Shown here piece by piece: positions 49,966-56,066 of a DNA stretch of 56,066 bases (position 1 is the first letter of the stretch; each line of letters starts with the position of its first letter). The translations under genes were made by a program, and so were the position numbers. The stretch comes from JAYEJW01 sp034716535. GTDB taxonomy: Bacteria; Pseudomonadota; Gammaproteobacteria; Chromatiales; Chromatiaceae. The notes beneath the pieces were generated by a model. The model had not been told where the DNA came from, ran no database searches, and worked only from the letters and a program-made list of their open reading frames with translations. The DNA lies in NCBI GenBank assembly GCA_034716535.1, contig JAYEJW010000561.1, positions 1 through 56,066 on the forward strand, in the 5' to 3' direction.

Positions 49966-52695
49966 ATGCCGGACGACCGAAAACCCGCCTCCAACCCGAG
50001 ATCAGCCGCCGGCGGTCTCGCGCCAGGTTCAAGGTTGCCGCTGGCGATGGCCGCATGGGTTGCCGCGGTTTGCAGGGCGCCTGTCTGGGTGCTGATCGGT
50101 GCAGCCGCTCTGGCTGCTCTCTCGGCTCACTACGCGGCGCGGAATCTGGGCGTCAACACCGATACGGCGGATCTGCTTTCTCCGGACCTGCCGTTTCTGA
50201 TCGCACAACGGCGTTTCGAGCGCCTGTTTCCCGACTACGACGATACCCTGTTGTTGGTCCTGGAGGCCGACACGCCGGAGCGTGCCCGCGAAGCCGCCGA
50301 TCGACTCGCAAGCCGAGTCGAGCGCGAATCGACCCTCTACGAATCGGTGTTTCGGCCCCGCGGTGGAGACTTTTTCGCGCGCAACGGACTGCTCTTCTAT
50401 GGGCCGGAGGAGCTCGCCTCCCTGGCGGACCAGCTCACCGAGGCCCAGCCGCTGCTCGCACGCCTCAGCGCGGACATGAGCCTGGATGGACTCTTCGCCG
50501 TCCTTGCCGAGGCGGTCGAGTCGCTGGAAAGCGACCGACAGGGGGAGCTCACTCCCATCCTCGACGGGCTCGGTCGGGCCGTTGCCGCACAGCGCGGGGG
50601 GCAGCCCTACCGGCTGTCCTGGGAACAGGTCATGCGCGGCGAGACGCCGAAGTCCGATGCGAATCGGGAGTTCCTCATCGTAAAACCGCGCCTGGACTAT
50701 GGCCGGCTCGGCGCACGTGCACCCGCGGTGGAGCGTCTGCGGGAGCTGGGAGCCGAGCTCGGTTTCGACGGTCACTCAGGCGTGCACCTGCGCGTAACCG
50801 GCGAGGTTGCGCTCGCCTATGACGAGCTGCGCACCGTCATCCGAGGCATGGAGGTCGTCGGCGTCCTGGCCCTGCTTCTCGTCAGCGGCCTCCTGTACAT
50901 GGGACTGGGTTCCGCGCGGCTTGCGGTCGTCACCCTGATCACCCTCCTCGTGGGCCTGAGCCTGACAGCGGCATTCGCCGCTATCACGGTGGGACGCCTG
51001 AACCTGATCTCGATCGCCTTCGTGGTCTTGTATGTCGGCCTCGGTGTGGATTATGCGATCCACTTCATCCTGCGCTTCGAGGAACTGCGCTCAGGGGGCG
51101 CCGACCCGGCGCGGGCCCTCAGGGGGACGACGCTGGACCTGAGCGGTGCCTTCGCCCTCTGCGCGGTCACGACGGCAATCGGCTTTTACGCCTTCGTCCC
51201 CACCGCCTACGCCGGCGTTTCGGAGCTCGGTCTGATCGCCGGAACCTCCATGTTCATCTCATTGCTCTCGAGTCTGACGGTTCTGCCGGCCCTGCTCTGC
51301 CTTGTTCCCGGCACGGCCCGGGAGGCAAAGCGGTCGCGAGAGACACCCTGGATCTTCTCGGCCTTGCTGGATGTCCCCCTTCACCACCGCCGCAGGGTGC
51401 GGTTGGGGACCCTGCTGGTTACCGCCGCGGCGCTGGCGTGCATCCCGGAGATGGGTTTCGACAGGAATCCGCTCAATCTGCGCGATCCCGCCAGCGAATC
51501 GGTCGCCGCCCTCAACGCGCTCTTCGCCGAGAAGGACAATGGGTACTGGAATATTGTCGCGCTCGCCGAGGATGCCGATGCTGCCCAGGCTCTGGCCGAA
51601 CGGTTGGCCGCCCTGGCGCCGGTCGACAAGGCGATCACCGTCTTCGACCTCGTGCCCGGTCAGCAAGAGGAAAAGCTAGCCATCATCGAAGACCTTGCCT
51701 TCGTGCTCGGACCCGGGCTGGACCCTGGGCAGATTCGCAAACAGGAGCACGCCCCCGATGAGACGCTGGCCGCCATGGAAGGCCTGAGGGAGGCGTTCGA
51801 CGCCCGCCTCGCCGAGGGGAACGCAGAGCCCGCCTTCTCCACAAGCTTGGCTTCGGCCACGGCCGCCCTGGAGGACATGCACCGGCGCTCGATGACAGCA
51901 CCGCCCGCTGAGCGGCGGCGGGCCCTCGAGTCCCTGGAATCGAGCCTCCTTTCCACCTTGCCCTCGAGTCTGCGGAGCCTGAATCAAGCCCTGCAGGCCG
52001 AAACCGTGAGCCGGGAGAGGCTGCCCCGAGAGCTGGCGGGACGCTGGGTCAGCCCGGACGGGGTCTACCTGGTCCAGGTGCTCGCCCGGGGCGACCTGAC
52101 CGATCCCCAGACGCTCGCACGGTTCGTGTCGGCGGTGCGCGATCTGGAACCTGCGGCAACCGGCCCCCCCGTCATGAATCAGGGAGCGGGTGACGCGGTG
52201 GTCCTGGCCTTCAAGCAAGCCCTGATCTGGGCCCTGGTCGGGATAGGCGCCATCCTCTTGGTGGTGCTGCGCAGTGTCCCCTGGAGCCTGGCTGTGCTCG
52301 CGCCCCTGTTGCTGGCGGGCCTGCTCACCGGGGCCGGAACGGTCCTGTTCGGAATCCCCTTCAACTTTGCCAACATCATCGCGATCCCCCTGTTGCTCGG
52401 GATCGGCGTGGACAGCGGTGTACACATGGTCCATCGCCTCCGCCGCGGCCTACCCTCGGGTGACCACCCCTTGCGCACGAGCACGGCCCGAGCGGTCTTC
52501 TTCAGCACCCTGACCACGGCGGCCGGCTTTGGAAATCTGGCCCTCTCCCCACACCCAGGGACCGCCAGCATGGGGGAATTGCTGACCCTCGGTGTGCTCC
52601 TCACCCTGGTGAGCACCCTCCTGGTGTTGCCGGCCTTGTTACCGCGCCGTGCGACCTGCACGTCAGCAAACCCATCCGCAAGAAACACCTGCTGA
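49966..52695 (+). CDS. hpnN: Hopanoid transporter HpnN (MMPL/RND)
   Basis: An inner-membrane RND transporter proposed to move hopanoids to the outer membrane. The 909-residue protein has the RND arrangement: helix 1 near 45-65, a large periplasmic loop and five helices near 285-440. A second loop and a second helix bundle near 735-905 complete the layout. The GLGVDYAIHFILR and GIGVDSGVHMVHR segments are the paired helix-4 motifs whose Asp residues carry protons. The start is ATG 49966, with AGAGG upstream; the frame from 49552 includes only hpnM shadow text. The gene ends the rightward arm and converges on the hybrid kinase. Confidence 0.93.
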   Translation: MPDDRKPASNPRSAAGGLAPGSRLPLAMAAWVAAVCRAPVWVLIGAAALAALSAHYAARNLGVNTDTADLLSPDLPFLIAQRRFERLFPDYDDTLLLVLEADTPERAREAADRLASRVERESTLYESVFRPRGGDFFARNGLLFYGPEELASLADQLTEAQPLLARLSADMSLDGLFAVLAEAVESLESDRQGELTPILDGLGRAVAAQRGGQPYRLSWEQVMRGETPKSDANREFLIVKPRLDYGRLGARAPAVERLRELGAELGFDGHSGVHLRVTGEVALAYDELRTVIRGMEVVGVLALLLVSGLLYMGLGSARLAVVTLITLLVGLSLTAAFAAITVGRLNLISIAFVVLYVGLGVDYAIHFILRFEELRSGGADPARALRGTTLDLSGAFALCAVTTAIGFYAFVPTAYAGVSELGLIAGTSMFISLLSSLTVLPALLCLVPGTAREAKRSRETPWIFSALLDVPLHHRRRVRLGTLLVTAAALACIPEMGFDRNPLNLRDPASESVAALNALFAEKDNGYWNIVALAEDADAAQALAERLAALAPVDKAITVFDLVPGQQEEKLAIIEDLAFVLGPGLDPGQIRKQEHAPDETLAAMEGLREAFDARLAEGNAEPAFSTSLASATAALEDMHRRSMTAPPAERRRALESLESSLLSTLPSSLRSLNQALQAETVSRERLPRELAGRWVSPDGVYLVQVLARGDLTDPQTLARFVSAVRDLEPAATGPPVMNQGAGDAVVLAFKQALIWALVGIGAILLVVLRSVPWSLAVLAPLLLAGLLTGAGTVLFGIPFNFANIIAIPLLLGIGVDSGVHMVHRLRRGLPSGDHPLRTSTARAVFFSTLTTAAGFGNLALSPHPGTASMGELLTLGVLLTLVSTLLVLPALLPRRATCTSANPSARNTC

Positions 52696-52736
52696 AGGTG
52701 TTCAGCCGCTTTCCGGCCAGGGGATGACGCCGGCCG

Positions 52737-54917
52737 CTACCGCGCGGGCGGCAGCCACTTTTCAATCGCGACGCACAGTTGTCTGGTCTCGAACGGCTTG
52801 GATACGAAGTCGTCCATGCCGGCCTCCAGACAACGCTCGCGATTGTCTTCGAAGGCGTCGGCGGTGAGCGCGATCACCGGTATGTGACCGGCCGTCTCGG
52901 ACTCGCGGATTGCCCGCGTGGCTTGATAACCATCCATTTCCGGCATGTGGCAGTCCATAAGAATCAGGTCGTAGCGGCCATTTTTCCACTTTTCGACGGC
53001 GTCGATGCCGTCCCGGGCATAGTCCACTTCGAGCCCGCACTTCTTCAAAATCGCACCTGCCACGAGCCGGTTGGGCAAAACGTCCTCGGCGAGCAGAATG
53101 TGCCCGGAGAAACGATCTTTCGTTTTCTCCTCGCGCGCGCTCTGCGCGGAAGCCTGCGGTGGCTGCGGCCGGGGCTCGGCGGCAATGGGCAGCTCCAAAT
53201 CGAACCAGAATTGGGAGCCTTTGTCCGGGACGCTGTGGAAATCGATGTCCCCCCCCATGAGCTCCACGAGCTTCTTGCAGATAACGAGTCCCAGTCCGGT
53301 TCCGCCGAACTGTCGGGTGGTGGCTCCATCCACCTGAGTGAAGGCTTGGAACAGCTTCCCCTGCCGGTCGCCGGGAATGCCGATGCCGGTATCGTTGACC
53401 TCGATGCGCAAACCGGCCCTTTCGGCATTGCCGGATGTTCTCCTGATGGCAATGCCGACATGACCGCACTCGGAAAACTTGATGGCGTTTCCGACGAGAT
53501 TGAGAAGGATCTGGCGGACGCGACCGGCGTCCCCAACGAACCGCTGGGGGCAGTCCGGCACATAGTCCAGGCGAAGGAACAAGCCCTTTTCCGATGCCTT
53601 GCCGGCGAACAGGTGCATGACGTCCTTGGCGCAAGCTTTCAGATCGAAAACCATGGGATCCAGCGTCATGCGTCCCGCCTCGATCTTGGAAAAATCTAGG
53701 ATGTCGTTGATAACGCCGAGCAGCGCCCTGCCGGAGTCGTTAATCACTTCGACGTATTGCACCTGTTCCGGATCCAGCTCCGTTGCCTCGAGCACCTGCG
53801 TCATGCCGAGTACCCCGTTCAAGGGGGTGCGGATCTCGTGGCTCATTGTGGCAAGAAACTCGCTCTTCGACTGAGAAGCCGCTTCCGCCTCCTCGCGCGC
53901 CTGTAAGAGCTCCCGCTCGGACTCCCTGCGCTGCACAATCTCCAGCTCGAGCTCCTGATTCTTGCGGTTGAGAACTTTCTGCTGGCGTCCCGATTCCTCG
54001 AAGCGAACGCGCAACATCAGATTGTCCGTACGCATACGTAGCGCGACCCATACACCGGCTAGGATCAGGATGGCCAGAATCAAAAGGGAGGTGGTGACCC
54101 AGCGCGGCGACAGAAAGCGGCTGAGGCCGCTGGGCGGAAAGCTGCCGAGAAGCTCGAAAGGCGTATCGGCAACCGTAACCCTGGCGGCAAAGCCTCCGCT
54201 GGGCAGCGGCCAGACGCCGTTGGTCTCCGCCGTATCCGGAACGAACGCACCCTCGGGCAGCGGAGTATCGGCGACATGCAACAACAGGCGTCCACCCGAT
54301 TGATCCCTATCCGCCGCGATCAAATGGTGTTGGGCCAGGTCCAAATTTACCCAGGCCAGCAGATGCCCCGCCAGCCGCCCCTTATAGTTCAGCGGCACGG
54401 CAACCAGTACCCGGGTCGGCGATGGGCTGCCCTGCGCCAGAATGCTGCTGGCGTCGGGGTCGAGCACTAAGTCCTCGCCCAGGCCCAGGTCCTTGCGAGG
54501 CTTCGTGTCGATCAGGATATTGCCATCGGGCTCACGCAGCAGGATGCGCAGATAGACGGGCTCGCCGGCGATGCGTCGCTGGTCCACCAATCGATCGAAG
54601 GCCTGGCGCACCTTCACGAGGCTCGCTCCAAGGCCGTATTCCATGGACATACCCAGATCGCGATTGGAGAAGAAAGTCGTGATCGATCGGTTTTCCACCA
54701 ACGCCCGGAGATCGTCGCGCCTGACGCTGAAAAAGTAGGAAAGCGCGGAGGCCCGCTTTTCCAGCCCGAGGCGGACCTGTTCCGCGTCGGCATCGACCCG
54801 GGCCTGCTGCTCGAAGTAGGTCAGTGCCAGCAGTAGGAGCACATAGGCGACCAGCAGTGCGCCTGCCGCCATCGGCAACAGGCTTCTCGATTTCCGCAGA
54901 CTGCCGGCCCCAGTCAT
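52737..54917 (-). CDS. Hybrid sensor histidine kinase/response regulator
   Basis: A 726-residue inner-membrane sensor. Helix 1 is at about 15-34 and helix 2 at 274-294, enclosing a periplasmic sensing domain of about 240 residues. A coiled coil (305-350) leads to the HisKA domain with the phospho-accepting His360 in SHEIRTPLNG. The ATPase domain has the N box NLVGNAIKFS, G1 DTGIGIP and G2 GGTGLGL. The receiver domain is C-terminal, with Asp655 in MDCHMPEMDG. It has no output domain, so it likely signals to a phosphotransfer protein elsewhere. It lies 12 bases downstream of a solute-binding protein gene. Confidence 0.95.
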   Translation of the reverse strand: MTGAGSLRKSRSLLPMAAGALLVAYVLLLLALTYFEQQARVDADAEQVRLGLEKRASALSYFFSVRRDDLRALVENRSITTFFSNRDLGMSMEYGLGASLVKVRQAFDRLVDQRRIAGEPVYLRILLREPDGNILIDTKPRKDLGLGEDLVLDPDASSILAQGSPSPTRVLVAVPLNYKGRLAGHLLAWVNLDLAQHHLIAADRDQSGGRLLLHVADTPLPEGAFVPDTAETNGVWPLPSGGFAARVTVADTPFELLGSFPPSGLSRFLSPRWVTTSLLILAILILAGVWVALRMRTDNLMLRVRFEESGRQQKVLNRKNQELELEIVQRRESERELLQAREEAEAASQSKSEFLATMSHEIRTPLNGVLGMTQVLEATELDPEQVQYVEVINDSGRALLGVINDILDFSKIEAGRMTLDPMVFDLKACAKDVMHLFAGKASEKGLFLRLDYVPDCPQRFVGDAGRVRQILLNLVGNAIKFSECGHVGIAIRRTSGNAERAGLRIEVNDTGIGIPGDRQGKLFQAFTQVDGATTRQFGGTGLGLVICKKLVELMGGDIDFHSVPDKGSQFWFDLELPIAAEPRPQPPQASAQSAREEKTKDRFSGHILLAEDVLPNRLVAGAILKKCGLEVDYARDGIDAVEKWKNGRYDLILMDCHMPEMDGYQATRAIRESETAGHIPVIALTADAFEDNRERCLEAGMDDFVSKPFETRQLCVAIEKWLPPAR

Positions 54918-54929
54918 TCGCGGCCAGGC

Positions 54930-55826
54930 TCAAGTGGAGAAGAAGTCCGGGAAATACAGAAACACCGCCGGGTAGTATTTTTCAACCAATTCGATGTAGC
55001 GACCGTCTTTTTTGAATTGTTCGAACCAGGCGTTGAACGCGGCGCGCAACTTGGGCGAATCCTTGGAAAACGCCACCGCCATCTCTTGCTCGCCGGAAAC
55101 CGGTCCGATGACCTTGATCTCGCCCGGCCATTTCTCCAGGGCAATCAGGGCATCCGGTACGTCCAGCAATGTGCTCTCTGCGAGACTCTGGACAATGATA
55201 GCCGGTGCCATCTCGTTGAGCTTGCGCCCTTCGCCGAGCAGGCGAACATCGGCACCGGTCTCGGCGACCTTGTACAAGGCCGGGTCAAGACAGGTGCTCT
55301 CCAGCGCCAGAACGCTGAGGTTGCGCATGTTGGTCTTGACCAGGCCGATGTCGCCTTCTCGGGTACCTGTAGGCCGAATGGGCTCCAGCAGCGAATCGGC
55401 CCGAGCCATCAACCAGACTCCGCTCGGAAAGGTGGGCGTGGAGAAGTCCACCAATTCGCGGCGCCAATCCAGCATGGTCATGCCGTTCGCGACCAGGTCT
55501 CCCTTCACCGGTGTCGAGTTCAGCAACTCGGCGTTGCCGTCCGCCCCCCTCTTCGCATGCTGCCCATTGAGGTCGCCGAACACTCGGGTCCATTCGGTGG
55601 GCACGTACTCGTAGCGTACTTCCAGGTGTGCGGCGAAGGCCTGCATCAGCTCCACATCCAGCCCGTCGCCGCCGCCAGTGACGAAGTTGGCGTAGGGAAT
55701 GCCGAGGTGCCTCAGTACACCCGAAGCGCGAACCTCGTCCAGATCGCGTGCCGATGCCAAAGTGCTGAACAGGGCGAGGATCAGGGCCAGCAGGGATACG
55801 CGATTGAACGTAAAAAGGAGGTTCAT
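54930..55826 (-). CDS. Periplasmic solute-binding protein (SBP_bac_3-like)
   Basis: An exported 298-residue protein with a signal peptide cut after ASA (residue 26). The start of the mature domain (LDEVRASGVLRHLGIPYANF) and the later GLDVELMQAFAAHLEVRYEYV follow the family 3 extracellular solute-binding pattern. The C-terminus, LRAAFNAWFEQFKKDGRYIELVEKYYP in part, is also typical. No ABC permease or ATPase gene is beside it. Since it precedes the hybrid kinase by 12 bases, it may be the periplasmic ligand sensor for that kinase. GGAG precedes the ATG by 8 bases. Confidence 0.88.
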   Translation of the reverse strand: MNLLFTFNRVSLLALILALFSTLASARDLDEVRASGVLRHLGIPYANFVTGGGDGLDVELMQAFAAHLEVRYEYVPTEWTRVFGDLNGQHAKRGADGNAELLNSTPVKGDLVANGMTMLDWRRELVDFSTPTFPSGVWLMARADSLLEPIRPTGTREGDIGLVKTNMRNLSVLALESTCLDPALYKVAETGADVRLLGEGRKLNEMAPAIIVQSLAESTLLDVPDALIALEKWPGEIKVIGPVSGEQEMAVAFSKDSPKLRAAFNAWFEQFKKDGRYIELVEKYYPAVFLYFPDFFST

Positions 55827-56027
55827 AGGGATAACTCCGTTGCATCTCCGTGGGGATTATCGATCACTATGGTCGTCGGCATGTTGGAGCACAACCGACC
55901 TTTTCCTTTGCATCCATTGCACCGGATTTATCGATTACACTGCATTTGACTGAGAATTAAGATTCAACAGTCCGAAATTATCTGAGTTGAGTTAAGGACA
56001 GACGCCGACGAATAGGAAATCCAATCA

Positions 56028-56066
56028 CCTACATCGGCCTCATCGCGGCTACTATGCCGATGTAGG
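56028..56066. repeat. 11-bp perfect inverted repeat at the window end
   Basis: CCTACATCGGC at 56028-56038 and GCCGATGTAGG at 56056-56066 are exact inverted copies around a 17-base spacer. The pair reaches the last base of the window, so it may extend further. It could be an operator, the end of a mobile element or an REP-like unit; no further copy was seen here. Confidence 0.7.

Overview
The window reads as chromosomal DNA of a high-GC gammaproteobacterium. The block pilMNOPQ-aroK-aroB, followed in the same direction by gltB-gltD, is typical of that class. Hopanoid genes together with an MCE/Mla-type transport operon would fit Chromatiales or Methylococcales relatives. This placement is inference from gene content; no rRNA or tRNA gene was seen.

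Layout. 0.2-0.9 kb: a frameshifted, truncated ISAs1-type transposase just upstream of argG (1.1-2.3 kb). 2.4-5.6 kb: an overlapping MCE lipid-transport operon (permease, ATPase, MCE protein, auxiliary lipoprotein) whose ATPase lacks the catalytic glutamate and the switch histidine. An unassigned 449-residue protein and a DMT permease follow (5.6-7.9 kb). 7.9-14.4 kb, minus strand: a patatin-like phospholipase and a 1709-residue DUF4062-STAND NTPase-WD40 protein, the best candidate here for an undescribed defence or cell-suicide system. 14.5-18.7 kb: a patchwork of gene remnants (GH19 fragment, phosphoesterase C-terminus, a short coding tail), a BPSS1780-type membrane protein, a small secreted repeat protein and a Crp-family regulator; this looks like a zone of gene turnover. 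18.8-24.8 kb: radical SAM YgiQ, a divergent penicillin-acylase-family protein preceded by a coupled 50-codon ORF, and a HEAT-repeat protein.

25.1-32.0 kb: pilMNOPQ, the type IV pilus alignment complex and secretin, running into aroK and aroB. 32.4-34.1 kb: a secreted protein with a Gly/Phe/Asn repeat, two PPC-like domains and a Cys-rich tail, closed by a strong terminator hairpin. 34.6-40.7 kb: gltB-gltD, glutamate synthase, closed by a bidirectional terminator.

40.8-52.7 kb: a hopanoid locus in two divergent arms. hpnH and ispH run left. dxs, a eukaryote-like one-enzyme squalene synthase, shc, hpnG, hpnM and hpnN run right. The locus thus carries isoprenoid precursor supply (dxs, ispH), squalene formation, cyclisation, side-chain addition (HpnH, HpnG) and export (HpnM, HpnN). 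52.7-55.8 kb, minus strand: a periplasmic solute-binding protein followed 12 bp later by a hybrid histidine kinase, a likely sensor pair. The window ends in an 11-bp perfect inverted repeat.

All assignments come from reading motifs and gene order; no database search was run.
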